A program made the position numbers and the translations under genes. A stretch of 64,000 nucleotides of DNA from Luscinia megarhynchos (taxonomy: Eukaryota > Chordata > Aves > Passeriformes > Turdidae), in the NCBI GenBank assembly GCA_034336665.1, contig CM067570.1, positions 9,756,002-9,820,001 of the forward strand, in the 5' to 3' direction. Under the pieces are notes generated by a model. That model was not told where the DNA came from. It saw only the letters and a list, made by a program, of their open reading frames with translations, and ran no database searches. Numbering within the stretch: the first letter of the stretch is position 1; each line of letters opens with the position of its first letter. Shown here piece after piece: positions 22,755-36,534 of the stretch.

Positions 22755-24379
22755 GAAATCAAGAAATCATTTCAAACAAGACCAGTAACTACTGCTTATC
22801 TTATATACACCGAAAAGGAAATTTAACTTAGACTCAAAGGCAAATTGCAAAAAAAGAGAAAACATCTAGCTATGTAACCTCATTCCTTTCACAGCCTATT
22901 ATTCCCTGCATATTGTCAGTCCTCTTCAGTTAAAAGCCCTGCACTATTTTAAAGACTATAAATCAGTGCCAGTTCCAATAGATGTCGTAAATTCATGCAG
23001 ATGAGGAAGACAGACATCCAAGCCATAATTCTTTATTTCAGGCTAACTTGCTCAAGTTATAAACTGCCTTTTTGAACATAAAACAGGCCTGAATGATCCA
23101 TTTTTCCACGGTGATCAGGAAGACAGGGTGTGGGGTTGATAAGAACATGCTGGTATTTGGCAGTAAAACCTCATCAAACCTTTCCAGACAAGATTATATT
23201 CAAATCCAGAATCTGAAATAAAAGCAGTATGCCATTTCTTGTCCAAGCTGAAACTCCATGATCATTTTGTTCCCATTTTTCTTCTGTCAGACAGTTTTCT
23301 TAAACAGAAGATATTTGTTGTAGAAAAAACCTAAAGGAGTTGGCATGTATAAAAAGACTATGGTTCCCACCCTGCTTTCCTGTTTACCAAGTAGCAAACC
23401 TTGCCTGAATTTCTCCCCAGTACACAAAGATAACTAGCAGCTAAATAACACACTGCCAGCAAACATATCATTATAAGGATAAGTCAGTTCATACTATCCA
23501 TGCATGAAACACCTACTGAAAGAGATGGGAAATCTTTACACAGAATCACTGTGGATTCAGGACCAGGTGGTAGCATGGACTGTATAAATCAAAAAAGTTG
23601 GACCTTGATTTCTATTTTTGAAGATAATACGTCTTTAAACAAAAAATTGAGCAAGCTAGAGACTGGTGATAGGCTCAAATGATGTCTGTTTTCCCAGGGA
23701 AGAACACAAAACCATGTTAGTGTAAAGGGTGATGATGGCTTTTCACTTTCCTGAAGAAGCAGAGAAGGATTTTGAGGACAGGTCACAAGAGGATGTCTCT
23801 ATGTCAAAGAGCAGTGGAATGTACAGATAATCAAGCAGTTATAAATGCACTGGATAAGCTACCACATTAAAAAGCTTGGCACAGCCATTACCCATCTTCT
23901 AGGCAAGAGAAATGTGTGCTCCAGCCTGCTCAAGCACTCACTGATGCTCAAGCTGGCATCATTTGAGTCAGCCTCTTGGTCACCTTGCCACAGCAACCAC
24001 AAGAACAATTTCACCATCTGGAAATTCTTCCTGGAGCCTCTTCACTGCAAGAATTTGGGTCTGAAATGAAATACACAGGACAGTGAAAAAGCAGAGCCTG
24101 AACAGCAAAAGCTGGAGATGCCTTCAGGATAAAGATGCTCCTTATTCTGTCCTCATGGTCCTCCCTCACATGTGTTAGCCAGGCAGGGTTGGAAAAGAGA
24201 CCTGAGTGAGGTGGGATTGTGTTATGTTGGCCCTGTGAACATGGACCAATTTTCTCATATTATAAAAGCAGCACCTTCCTAAGCGCCAGGATGATGAACA
24301 TACTTTCCTCTGCCAAATTTCTCATGGCATGTGTCTCTGTGAGAAAGATGGTTCTTTTTGTTCTTGCCCACAGCAGCAA
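22755..24379. other. No gene recognised
   Basis: AT-rich non-coding DNA without a repeat family or coding signal that I can support. Confidence 0.5.
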
Positions 24380-24528
24380 GCCAAAAATGACAAAAATAAC
24401 AAAAACCCCCAAACAAACAACAAAAAACCCTACACACACCCCACCCCTCCCCCCCTAAAAAACCAAACCAAAACAATACAAAAGCCCTACACTTAACAAA
24501 AAAAAAAAAAAACCCAGAAAAAAAATAG
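24380..24528 (+). repeat. A/C-rich low-complexity tract
   Basis: About 150 bp on the plus strand are almost only A and C: AAAC-type units, then a C-rich centre with CACACACC and CCCCTCCCCCCC, then a run of about 15 A. It has the same strand bias as the tracts near 18.8 kb and 56.7 kb. Confidence 0.88.
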
Positions 24529-25244
24529 AACTGTTCACCATTTTTTGCCTTCTTTGAAATACCACAAATGCTTCTGACAATAAACCAGGATTTTCAAAGG
24601 GATGTCCATTTGGAGAATCTAGTTTCTTAGCAACTGCAAGGAACCTCTCAAGGAGTAGAGATTTCAAAAAGAGAAGCGACGAGCATGCTCTAAACCCTGC
24701 TTCTTTTCAGGAGGTTTCAGAAGGGGAATTTGAAAATATAAACCCTCAAAACATCTGCTTCCACTGGCAAAATATCTCTCAGTGTTGTATCAGACACAGT
24801 CTGCTGGATCCCCTGTGCACCCTCCTCCTGTTCCCACTAAAGTAAGGTGTTACTGTCAGTGCTGTAAGCAGGTCCTGTTTACATTAAGATCAATCTTTCA
24901 GCATGCTTAGGAAGTTAAAACAAGCACTTGGCTGTAAATCTGAGAGATTTACCCAGACAATATTGGTAGCTGTTTGTGTGTTTAGGAAATGCTGCAGGTT
25001 GACCCAACACTTCTTCTGAATAGAAGTTTTACTACATCTCCTGTGTCAGTCGCAAAAGTGATGGGCAGAAAAAAATGTTTATTGTTATTAAAAAGGAAAG
25101 TCAGTTCCCAAAATAAGATATATCACACTCCATCATTTCTCTGCCAAACTCTCCTGTGTACTTAATGACTCCACTAGGAAAAGAGATTAAAGAGAATTGT
25201 ATAGATTGGATTATCGAATGACAAACTTTCAACCTGCAATTCTG

Positions 25245-25310
25245 AAAGCAGAATGTTCTGGCATCTCACACCATGCTTCAGAAGACAGAATATCAGATAC
25301 AACCAAGGCT
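25245..25310 (+). mobile_element. Possible CR1-like 3' relic
   Basis: CAGAAGACAGAATATCAGAT followed by ACCAAGGCTTGCCTAATCTA resembles the old CR1 pattern 'ggagacaggatactgggctagatggaccaatggtctgacccag'. The central 'gggctagatgg' word is lost. Support is much weaker than for 7105-7255. Confidence 0.3.
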
Positions 25311-27570
25311 TGCCTAATCTACTGCTAGAAAGAGACGTGAGTTTCTTTTGCTCTTGGAGCAGAGTTTAGTCCAAAACAGAGAGCAATGCAGCTGAGCAGA
25401 AAACAGGGCAGTTCTGTCCTTTTCACTTGCCTTGCTGAATGGACTGTCAGCAGTTCAGTCTATGTATCATGAATGCTAAAGCACTGCTTCAGACAGGAGT
25501 CCTCAATAGACCTGCTGTGGTACCAGGCAGACTCCTAATTCCCACTGCTGCAAGAGCAGCACAGCACACAAAAAAATCCTCTCCCTGCAAAAAAAGTCCA
25601 ACATTCTCCTTTCCCCTATATCTGATAGGCTCAGTCACATTTCAGTGCTGCACACTTTATCCCAGCTCTCCACAGGGAAACAGGAATCACTTTAGATGCC
25701 TCTTCAGGCAAATTTCTTTAGTGGCCTCTTGTTCCCCCCCCTTCCCTGCCTCCTAGCTTTTTCTGATGTCTGAATAATTTGTTCACACAGTATTGCTTCC
25801 TTCACTATTAGAAGCCATAAATCAAAACACAAGCACTACAAGGTCTTACACTTTCAGAATCTATTAATATTTTGTTTCTTTGGAAAATAAAAATCTATGT
25901 GACAAGTATGAGGGAGTCACAATTTCTCTTTTAACACAGGCTGATGGAAATGGAATTTAATCCAAATTTCTGCCAAAACCAAACATTTTTTCCCTATTAC
26001 TTTAAAAACAGAAGAGTTCCCTGAACCTTGGCTCATCAGGCTTGTGTTTGCAGATGCTGTCCAGTACAATGTGCTTACATGTCGGGCTCTCTTCTTCCAT
26101 GGTTCCACCCCAGTCTCTGGCATCCCTCGACCCCAGGACAGCAATTTGAGGAGGGCTTTCCCTGGGTCCCAGCAGCTCCTGTCAGCTTTGCTATCTGTCA
26201 CCACAGAGCAGCATGGAGTGGCACTGTGCATGAGACACTGCTCAACCAGGCAGCACAGAGATTTGCTCTGGTAGCTGTTCTTCAAGAGAAATGCTTACTG
26301 TCCCCTAAATTGTTTTTCCTGGCCTTCTGGACAAAATCCCCTTTTGCCATTAAATTTTAAGTCACGTTACTTTGAAGATGGCTGTTATTCTGGATTGCTT
26401 TACATATGTCAGGATTATTTACTAAAGAAGTTCCTTTCATTAAAAAAGATTTTTTGTAGTTGAATTTCACTAGTTGCAAATAAGTGAGACACCATTTAAA
26501 GCACCAAAGAAGGGCTTTCACCACTTCAGAGCATTGGGTTTTGTAACCACTTTTGCAAGTCTGCAAAATTTATGGCTGAAGTGTGTTTGTATAATGTGAT
26601 CCCAGATTCCAAGAAGTAAGATTCCAAATAATTCAAACCTAAACAAGGTCTCACACAAATTATAAACTGTGAGGTTCTGTAATGTCTTTTTATTCCAGGA
26701 GCTTCTGAATATAAGAAGGAATGCAGCCAGAGTCGTTAACATCTGGTTGTCTCTTCCCAGGAACTCACTGGTAGGAACCACTGAGGTCCATAGTCACTGT
26801 TGGAGGATGGCTGCACAGCTGAATGCTCTATTCATCCTCTGTATGCCTTTAACCAAGATTACACACACACACAAACTGCAAAAGGCCAAAGGTTTAGCCA
26901 ATCTGTGAAAACTGGGCAATTAGTGCAACATCTCCTGTTAAAAGCTGGTGTCCTCAGCTAACAATCCAGGACAGATCACTGAAAACAATTAGGGTTGTTA
27001 ACATACAAGACACTAATGACATTTACAGTGTTAAGTCATGTGGCACCTGGCATGATGGTGAGATTTTGTACTAGAGGATACATATGCAAGCACATGTTAT
27101 AAAGCTGCTGGTTAGACACTACCAGAAATGTCACCTTAGAACCCCACTCCTCTGAATAAAAATGCAAAAGGAGACATATGTTTTCCTCCGATGATGTATA
27201 CTAAAGATCACTGGAGTTGTACATTTAAACACAAGAAAAAGGGAGAGACAGAGGACCATGTCCTTATCTGACACATTTGTAGGGACAAGGAGTGGGTCTT
27301 AATGGGCTCTGAAGCTAAATAAAATTAATCAACAGCAATAATGGGCTTCAGAGATGGATTTAAAATTCGGGTCTTCTGTTCAATTCCTCTACTTGCCTGT
27401 CTTTTAGAAAGCAGTAGTTTCCTTTGTGCTGCCAATGATGGGGTTTGATTACTGTAGCCTTTTTGAGCCCTCTCACACTTTTTAATGATTATGGAAAGAC
27501 GTATTTCACCTCTAGCTTTGCAAATTCTTTTCTAACGGGAAATTCAAACAAGGTTGGTTTTATTTGAGTT

Positions 27571-27630
27571 TGAAAAGAAAACAAATTGGTAATGTCAAAT
27601 TGAAAGAAAACAAATTTGGTAATGTCAAAA
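27571..27630. repeat. 30-bp tandem duplication (two copies)
   Basis: Two adjacent 30-bp units share AGAAAACAAAT and GGTAATGTCAAA. They differ by compensating one-base indels in the A and T runs, so the period stays at 30. A recent local duplication. Confidence 0.9.
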
Positions 27631-29276
27631 TTTTTCATAAAACAGACTCCCAAGTGTTGACTAACTGTCATCCTGATGCTTTAGTGGTCATTTAGCAGAG
27701 CAAATTTAAAACAGCTGAAATATCTGGAAAAATTAAATAGCAACTCTTGATCTAAGAAAAGTATAATTGATAGAGCAACCTGCATTGGATGCAGAATTAA
27801 AATGCACACGGGAAATAAACTGGAATAGCTCGCTCAATTTTTGTTCATCGCAGGTCATCAAGTTAAAATGAGAAAAGCAAACTTACAGTGTTTTACTAAC
27901 CTGAATAATGGAATAGCAAGTGGTCTAGGACTGCTCCCATAGCAGTTTGGAAAAACAAGCATTTTAGAAAGACTGATTCTTCTGGCAAATTCATAACAGA
28001 GTATGGCCATGGGCCGTAAAGGACAGACCACACACACACTTTCTGGACAATCAGCGACTGGACTAAAGTCTTCCCTCCGACTTCATGATATAAACTTGAT
28101 GGTTACCAGTTATTTACTTACTCTGTAAATAAAGCTCATGATTTGGTGATATTTCTCTGCTCCTCATGCTCTTCATATGCTTAAACAATATGAAAATCAA
28201 TGCACCATAAGGGCAGGCCTTTTTTCAAGCAAAAGAGTTCTTTGTCACATTTTACAAGCAAAAATCCAAACCCAGAGGAGCACAGATGAGAAAGTCTTCA
28301 AAAAGTTCAAACTGAACTACAGCCCAAATGCAAAACAAAAAGATATTTTCTGTCAAGGCTTAAAAAATGTATTTTCCCCATTGGCTAGTGGTGAATTGGT
28401 GACTTTGGTTGGTACTAACACATCACAAAGCCATCACAAATTTCTACACTTTTTGGATTCCACTTTAAAATATCCACCAAAATTGCCAGAAGCCCAAAGC
28501 ACAATTCTCCAAACTGACACATAATTTGAGGCTTTTTACCTTTCTTTCCTTTATCACATGAAACACATTCACTGACTTGCAGAGTGTGGCTTTGTCAGAA
28601 GCTTTATTCTATAATCACTCTAGAAAAGAAGAAGACACCTTGAAACACCCACCCCACCCCATCCAGCCTTTTCTTTCTTCCTTTGTTCTCTTCAATGGCA
28701 ATAGCAGGAAGGAATTTCATACAGTGTTGAGGATGAAAAATCCAGTTAATAACATTGCTGGAAGTTCACACATCTGGGATAAAAGCAAGCTTCAGCCTGA
28801 CAGCTGTTTGAAACATACAGTTAGTCTCATCCTGTTAAACAAGAGCTCCCCAGTACAAATTTTAGATGACTCAGACAACGTTTTATTCAATTTTACCTAC
28901 TTAGGATTTAACACTTGCTTGTGAAAAACCTGCAAAGTAATTTGCAGAGGCCTGAAGATATGTGAAGATTAAAAGACCTTCAACTAACCAGCAGTTAGAA
29001 GAGAGCACATCTGAGCAATGTGAGTGTCAGTCTGATTTAAGTGCCCCAAGAACTCCAGGTTTGCACCACGCAGTGAGGACAGAGCCTGGCCCTGGCACTC
29101 TCCTTTCATTCCCAGCTCCACGAGGGATCACATCCTGCTGTCTCAAGAAGGCAAATTGGAGAAAGCTGTCAGTCATTTACTACATCTGTCACACCTGTGT
29201 GAGCTGCTGCTATCCAAAGGAGTTTCTGTATCCAGAGAAATTGGCTATAAGCCATTTGCACATCCTTGTCCTCAGC

Positions 29277-29336
<60 letters not shown>
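29277..29336. repeat. (AAT)20 trinucleotide microsatellite
   Basis: There are twenty uninterrupted AAT units. Perfect repetition over 60 bp predicts high length polymorphism. It translates to poly-Asn on one strand and poly-Ile on the other, but it is not in a supportable gene. Confidence 0.99.
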
Positions 29337-29337
<1 letters not shown>

Positions 29338-32300
29338 CTCTGTACAATCTGATGGCCAGAAAAAAACATTTTCATTTACAGTATGAATAATAACAAGCCA
29401 AGAATTTCCTCTTCTCTGCTATGCACTCCCAGTTCTTGTTCCTGCTTGCATTTGGCTCTGTCTACCCAATGTTTTGAGCATTTCCTGCATGCTCAAGGCA
29501 AAAGCTGCCCATTCCACTCACAAGCATCCCAATAAAACTTCTGTTGCTACAAACCACTCTACACTTCCTTTAATGACAGTCAACAAACAGACATCTCTAA
29601 AAACCTTTTAGCTGTCCCATCGGCAAAAATGATGCCTTCAGGAGGGGTTTCCACCCCGATTTTTTAAGCAAGAAAGATGGATCAGATCAAAGGGGAGGGA
29701 GTAGGCAGGAGGCAAACATGAAGGCATACAGGGGAAATACACACACAACCAGTATTTCACTGCAAGGACCTATAATCTGGCAGTTGGACACGTCCAGCTT
29801 TTTTTTAACCTTTTGTTCATTGTTTTAGTAATTTTATCTCTTGATGACAGATGAGGCGGATATTACTAGGAAACTAAATTATTTCTTTGACTCAATGTTC
29901 TGCAGGGAGAATGAGGGAAATACGCCAAAATTGGAGAGAAATTTCCCGGGGGCAGAAAATGAAAAATTAATGAAATGCTAGGCAACATGCAAGTATGTCA
30001 AATGACCGAAAAAAAGGAATAAGAAACAATTAAAATCAAACAATGCTCTGGAGAGGTCGGGAGGATCAGCAAGTCAGGAGCAAGAGCCTGAAGAACCTTT
30101 ATGGAGGAAACCCTTTAACTCCCCATGAGGAGCAGATGAGAGACCAGGCAAGCTCAGGTTGAGGACAGAGAGTGAGGAGCATCAGGCTCCCTGAGCCCAG
30201 CCTGAGCACTGGGAAAAGTTACTGGCAGTAACTTGAATAAAAAGTGACACACCTTCACAGGAGGAGTCTCAAGGTGAACAGACCTTTTTTTTTTCCTGTA
30301 GAGAGGTGACAATGAGGACAGATCTAGAATGAATAAGCCAGTCCTGCTGAATTTATTTTCAGCAGACAGGTACCTTCTCTCTAGTCAACAAGCAAGCACA
30401 GAAGGCAATGCACTAACTTAGCAAGTAGGGGGAGAAGTAACATGTGGGCTAATTTTCCTTGTTATACATAAAGTTGTGTATGTATTATTGCATAAAGAGG
30501 TGTTCTGCCCCCGTGATCCAGTTATTGAAAAGCTGTGTCAGCACCAAGCCCAAATTTGCTGCTCCCATGTTGCAGTGACTCAGCTGCCTGTGAGCAGCTG
30601 ACAGCTCCAAGTCTCAGCCTCATCCCAGCTTGGGGCTGCCAAACTGACCCTGTGCACGGATTCTGCAGTGGCCCTGCATCTGTGACTGCAGTCCCAGCTT
30701 GGAAACAGCTCTCTTGGTGGGAGGGAGACAGCAGGAGAAGGCTATAGATTTAGTTTTAAACTCAAGAAGGCACTTAGACTATGTCTATGCTACTTTGGGA
30801 TAGGGCTGTTTTCCTAGATTAGTGAATGGCACTTCATCCTCCTGATAAAAAGACTAATGCAGAAACATGAAGATATGAAAAAATAGGTCAATCATTCACT
30901 TCTGAGAACAGAAGAGAAAAGCGATAACGCTGGAAAACAAGTAGTTTAAAGGAAATCTGACTAGATGATGGTGCAGGATATTGACCAAGAAAGAATCACC
31001 AGTGACAGCAGAAAAAAAAAATCAAACAAGCCAATGATGGAGAACAGAAAGCACCTGCTTTAAAAAACAGTAGAAAAAGATTTCTTGTCGTCCCTATCAC
31101 AGAGACCAACATGTTTTGCATTACAGGCACTGTAATAGCCTCCAGTCTCCTTAATTCTCTTTTAAAAGGATTAATTTTCTACCAAGGCTGCTTACCAATG
31201 GGTCACATGGTGAGCACAGAATATCTGCTGGTATCAACTGGGCTGCATTCCCCCACCACAAGCAGCCAGCATTTCTGTTTTACAGAAGCAGAGTGAGGAG
31301 AATTGTCAGATGGTGAGAAAGGTGCCAAGATTTCTTTGATGGAAGGTGATAGACAGGTCTCACACTTCCATACCAACTGTTTCAAAGCCTGATTTTTCAA
31401 TCATTTTTAATAATTTCTCCTGGATCCAAAATGAACATGGACAGATGACATGATACCCAGACAAAACCTGACTCTCCCAGTGGGAGGAGGAATATTCCTG
31501 TGGTTTGTATGAACTCAACTTTTAAAGCCAAAGAAAGTAACATTTTTCCTATATACAGCCATTACATTTCCTTTCTATGCATGTCCTCCTTCCTGTAAAA
31601 GAAAAACACTCACGAATAAGTGAGATCCAATACATATATATTTATGTATATATATAAAGTGTGGTGCTGGAAGAAACCTGCTGCCAGAAACCCTGTATGC
31701 TTTAGGACTGAAGCCATGCTGAAATCCACTGAAGCCCTTCATTCACAGCTGGTGGGCATCTTCCAAAACCCTGCACAAAGCTGTACCCCAGGGCCTCTCT
31801 TGCAGGTGTGAGGAAACTCACGGATTTTACATCACAAATGGCACAACATGAGAAACAACCCCATTCCTACCAAATTGACTGGCAGGCTTTTCTCCCAACT
31901 GAGTGCTTCACCAGTTCAACAAGAATAAACACATCATAAATGGCTGTCCACTAGCAGTGTGGGGGCAAAGTGATGCTCACCAAGCCCAAGCCAGACAAAA
32001 GGCAGAAAGCCAGCTAGCACCTGTCAAAGGAAGCCAAGAGTAGGCAGAAAAGGCACGAGGTGGAAAGGTGAAAGCCAGATTTTGACCTCAGCTATGTCTG
32101 TGCAGCCGTTTGAGTCCCTGGGTTTGGAAGTGGGTTTGTGCAGGTGTAGCCAGCACTTCCACTGTATTTATTGCAGCATCAGGTTTAAAGCACTGGTTCA
32201 GTGGCACAATGATGAGTAATGACATCACAGCCCAGATTTGCTTTTGGGTCTACAGCTGTTCATCTGAATTTTTGGCAGCCATCTCCATGAGCTAAGGTTT

Positions 32301-32374
32301 TCATTGGGCTCTTTGCTGGGTACCGGCTGGATCCTCAGCAGCTGGAGTCAGCAGCTGTAATTTCACATTGCTGC
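29337..32374. other. No gene recognised
   Basis: No exon or RNA gene is supportable. A short alternating TA stretch lies at 31632-31657. A TTTTACAGAAGCAGAGTGAG segment near 31280 recalls the MIR core but is too short to call. Confidence 0.5.
31632..31657. repeat. Short (TA)n-rich stretch
   Basis: Alternating pyrimidine-purine ATATAT/TATATA runs broken by TTTATG. Low complexity only. Confidence 0.75.
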
Positions 32375-32430
32375 AGTGAAACCCAGAGGAGCTGTTGTGA
32401 TTTGTCCCAGATGAGGATCTGGCCCACAGA
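32375..32430 (+). mobile_element. Ancient amniote repeat relic
   Basis: GGAGCTGTTGTGATTTGTCC followed by CAGATGAGGATCTGGCCCAC matches the pattern 'ggagctatgccgatttacaccagatgaggatctggcccat'. I remember that pattern as a widespread repeat in turtles, crocodilians and birds. The 'gatgaggatctggccca' word is intact. I cannot give a family name with certainty. Confidence 0.55.
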
Positions 32431-32744
32431 AAGAGAAAGATCAGATCATAAGGGAAGCAGCTTCAGGAGCCATTGATCTGCCATCGGGCTTTGCAGCGTG
32501 AGGCGCTGACACTTCAACAGAAGGAAAGGAAGGAAAGACTCCACTGAGCCCCTACCTGGATGTGCAGCCCTGCACCAAAGCTGAGTGGGGATGTAAGTCC
32601 CTGCATGGGATTCTTTCCTACCTGGAAGCACTGATCTTTGCCTTGGATATTGCTATGCATTTTTTTACATATAAATCTAATTCATTCATTGGCACAAATG
32701 AGTCCTAAATAAACTCAGCACTTTGCAGATTTGAATCACGCGCA

Positions 32745-32794
32745 TACACACACACATATACACAAAGACAAAAAAAAAAAAAGAAAAAATAAAG
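32745..32794 (+). repeat. Short (CA)n plus A-rich tract
   Basis: A short CACACACACA run, a CATATACAC variant and a run of about 13 A followed by GAAAAAATAAA. Simple sequence. Confidence 0.85.
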
Positions 32795-35344
32795 CAGCCT
32801 TTTTTGCCTTCCTCCAAAGTCCAACACAAAATAATGACCAGAGGAGGCTGTGAGTTACTTGGGAAGTAATGTCACAGGGAGAGATGAACCTCAATGTAAT
32901 GGCCATGGGGAGAAGCAGCATTGTGCAGGGTCTGGCTGCCAGGCTCCTGGGGAAGTGTCTCCAAAATCCTCAGAAGAACACACCCACGGATGGAGCCCTG
33001 CTATTCAGGGCTCTTCAGCACATGAAAGAATGTGCACAACCCACAACAGTTTATCTCTGGGCCCCTTTTCTGTATTTACACCTTAGATATCATACCACCT
33101 TGTGATGCACCCTGACCTTGGGGTGTCCTGCAGCCTCTGTGTGGTCCTGACATCCTTGCTGAGTAACATGAGAGACAAGCTTCTGAAAAGCCCCAGTAAG
33201 AGGCTGATTCACATTCCCCAGCAACTGTGCAGCTCACTGCCCTCTTTGGCTCATCATGTAATTACAGAGAAGGCCAAAAGAATTCAATTTGGGTGAGAGG
33301 TGTGTTTGGCGGACAACCACTGAAATAATATTTCAACTTGTCAGAGCATCTCCTCATGAGAAGATCTCAATATTATGAGGTTAAGAAAATATGAATGTGA
33401 AGCTGAGCCACAACACAAAAGCTGTGCTATCTGTCAAAGTCATCAACAGCCTTGTCGGTGGGATTTAACAGTCAAACTCCCAGCCCAGGGCCTGTCAGCT
33501 CTGTCTCCCACAGCAGATAATGCATTCAGCAGCAAAACTCTTTCACATGAGACAAAAAATTATTTGGCCACAGGAGTGGACTTTGCATTTTAGATTCTCC
33601 TTCACTTCTTTGGTGATGAGCGTGTAATAAGGAGGTAAAAAAAAAGAGCTGCAAAACAACTGAAAAACAGATGTTAGTATTTCTGAATTAGATGGGAAGA
33701 TTTTTCTGCCAGAAGATTGTACACACCTGATCTGAAGTACTTCCAGGACTGCATCCCTAAAAAATTTCCTAATTTAACAAGTAGGTTTGAAACTTCTACA
33801 GAGTAATAGCTGACCTTGATAATCATTGTTCAGAAAGCACTTTAGTGTGGAGCAAACCCCTTGGAATCCATGTATAACAGCTTTTCGTAGAGCTCTCACC
33901 ATTACTGAAATGGTGGGGCTGCTATGGCTAGAAAGAAACAAACTTATGCTCAGCCTCCCCATTCCCATGGAGGAAAAAAAAGCAGAGTGTAAAATCAAAA
34001 ATTTGAATTAACCAAGCCCGGGAAAGCTGTAACTGAGGAATTCAGAATGCCTGAAATGGAGTGAAAAGCTGCTTTCCTTGTGCCACAATCACAAGTCCTG
34101 AGCTGAGGGTGGTGAGCAGCAAGCAATTTTGCTCTGATGACAGCACTCTGAGTGCCTGGGCTGCATTGTGACATTCCCTGCTTAACTGGGAGGACATGTT
34201 CACCTTCAGCTGCAAAGAGCTGAGCCTAAATTCCTCTCCTGTTCCCCTACGGTCAATACAGAAATCCAAACTCCAAAGACGCATCACCATGTGTGATTTC
34301 ACACACCTGAGTTGCTACAGGAGCTGGCATCCTGCCTCACCACCCTGTGCTGAATGCACTGGCAGTGCTGCTCTGAGGGGTTTTGTACTCACTGGAATCA
34401 CTTGCTACAAGCAAAGGAGTATATGACTTTTCTCTCCAGTGGAACTAGCATATTAGCCCTCTAAACCTGCATCAAATTGGCTGTGTTAAAAGGGAGAGCC
34501 TTCAATCTCTGCAGTAAATCTGTAATTCAGTCAGCATGCAGAGCAGCAGGATAAGGGGGGTATCTGACACCAAACAGATGTCAGATTTTATCTTTTATTT
34601 TTCTCCTCTCCGCCTAGTCTAGACAGCGGGTCTCACGTGCTCCCACCTGGGGACACATCAGCTTGATCAGGCTCCTGGCAATGAGCAGTGATGCACCTCG
34701 TGTGGGTCACTCAGAGAATCCTCTCTGAGACCTGACGCCTACACCACGGCATAGTGACAAAGGGTGCCACGGTGAGGGTGGGCTGATCTGCTCTGCCTTG
34801 CAAACCAAGCTGACAAACCCAGAGACAACATGCAGCAATGTTCAGTGGTGGAGGACAAGTGATCACCTCTGTGCCACAACACAGGCAGTGGAGTGAATCC
34901 TGCAGCAGACACCCCAAACAGCCACTGCGATCCCACTAACGAGGACAGGGAGAAAATGAGCCACAAATCTCCCCCATCATCTCAGTCTGAGACCTTTGAA
35001 ACACTGTCCTAAAATAATTTGTTCTTCTCAGAGTTTGCAGGTCACCTCTTTGATAAACTAGTTTCCAGGTAAACTTTTAATGACAAGTGAGGCACTTGCC
35101 ATTAAGGCACCTGTCAGTGCTCCCAGGGCAGGGGAAGCCCCTGGGCCTGTGCCACTTCACAATGTGGTGCTGGAGGGGAGGCTGCTGGGCTGGGAGCCCT
35201 GAATCTCCACCAGCACCCCCTGCTCAGCTTCCTGACAGCACAAACATTGCACCCAGCATCACAGTAGAAAAGAAGTGTAAGATGTTTGAGATGTTTAAGA
35301 TAAGTGGGTCAGTTAGCAAGGCTGCACAAATGGTATTTCCAGAA
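32795..35344. other. No gene recognised
   Basis: No exon or RNA gene is supportable. An imperfect palindrome at 32849-32877 is described among the findings. Short overlapping frames near 32850-33105 and 34711-34966 have no domain content. Confidence 0.5.
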
Positions 35345-35450
35345 GGGTGTTGTTATTTATACAGCACCATAGGGGACTCTGGAGATTCAAAGACAAATAA
35401 ATCATGACAGACTCCTTCCCCGAGGGACTTGGTAATCTACAGCTCCAACC
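35345..35450 (+). mobile_element. L3/CR1-like ancient repeat relic
   Basis: TTGTTATTTATACAGCACCA, TAGGGGACTCTGGAG, AAAGACAAATAAATCATGAC and AGACTCCTTCCCCGAGGGAC then TTGGTAATCTACA follow the known pattern 'ttatttatacagcacc ... gacagtccctgccccgaggagcttacaatctaa', a common old LINE/SINE-related repeat of amniotes. Order and spacing are as expected. It is inactive. Confidence 0.65.
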
Positions 35451-36534
35451 TCATGGATGGTAAATGCTTCCTGCGGGGTGATTAGTGATATCATCTCCCA
35501 CTGACTTTATAACAGACACAAGGATACTTAACACCTTGAAAGACAGCACTTTCAAATTACTTTCATCTTCAGCAGTAAGGCCACTTACACAGTTTAAACA
35601 TAATCAAGTAGCAAATGATAACTATGCCAAAGAACAATATTCTGCAAAGGACAGGTGGAGGACAGGACCTCCTAGATATTCATCTCCTGCTTCCACACTC
35701 CAGGGACCTGCTGATAGGAGATGGACATCTCTGAGGGGGTGAACAGAAGAGTGACCTCACATGAGAGTGCAGCAAGACACAAGGGAAAATATCATAACCA
35801 AAGCTGACCTTCAGCAGCGGCTGGGACAAGACCCCTCTCTAAACTGATTCTGGGATATTTCTTCATTTGGGGTTTTTAAGTGGGTTTCTTTACCATTTCC
35901 ATTTCAGTCGCTTCATAAATGTTAGTTGTGTAATAGTAAACCATCTACAGCAGAAAAAATTCTTTTCTAACAAATAAGTGATCCAGATGGAAGAGATGCA
36001 GGAGTGTCCTAGATCTTCAGACTATAAATCTGATTCAGCTGCTGCCTCCAACTTCAATCTTTTAATTAAATTTTCTCCTTTTATAAGTGGTTTTGTGTTT
36101 GGGAGGGGAGAGGGCGATATCTTTCTTTTGGGCATTGAATCTTGCGGAAATGGGGCTGCCTGTTTTTTTCCACTCAAATCTTACATCTACAGGTAATTTA
36201 AGTTGCTTCCCCCAAGTAATGATTGACATGCAACAATTCCATAAAAATTTCAACAGAGATAGGTCAATCCTTATAATGAAGATTATCTTGTGGAAGCTGT
36301 ATTATTTGAGGAAGATAGTCAATGTAATATTTATGTGGTCTATTTATTAACACCTTTGATGACTAATGGTGAAGGTTATATGTGTTTGTTGGGGAGGTTT
36401 TAATCAAATTGCCTATATTTCTGTATAGACAGGGAGAGATTATGATGCTGTTCTGCCAACTGGTACAGAAACAACCCTTCAAATCACTAAGAAAAATAGT
36501 CATTAATTTATGTGCAGGACAAAAATACTGTTCA
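35451..36534. other. No gene recognised
   Basis: AT-rich non-coding DNA. Frames near 35978-36350 lie on both strands over the same span and have no domain content. Confidence 0.5.

Larger units (their letters stand above)
24529..29276. other. No gene recognised
   Basis: Plus-strand frames at 28177-28524, 28577-28924 and 28962 onwards are 115-140 codons. The third runs into the AAT microsatellite and its tail is an asparagine artefact. None has a recognisable domain and I see no linking splice-site set. A 30-bp duplication and a weak CR1-like segment are listed separately. A homeodomain-type cluster occurs near 27310-27340. Confidence 0.5.

Noticed and set aside
23535..23580. CACAGAATCACT, recalling the start of the CR1 3' end
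   Set aside because: The match stops after about 12 bases, and the 'ggttggaaaagacc' part that must follow is absent.
28177..28924. Two consecutive 115-codon plus-strand frames that might be exons of one gene
   Set aside because: No splice-site set, no recognised domain, and the frames lack compositional features of a folded protein.
28962..29390. 142-codon plus-strand frame ending in poly-Asn
   Set aside because: Its length comes from reading through the AAT microsatellite, and the rest has no domain.
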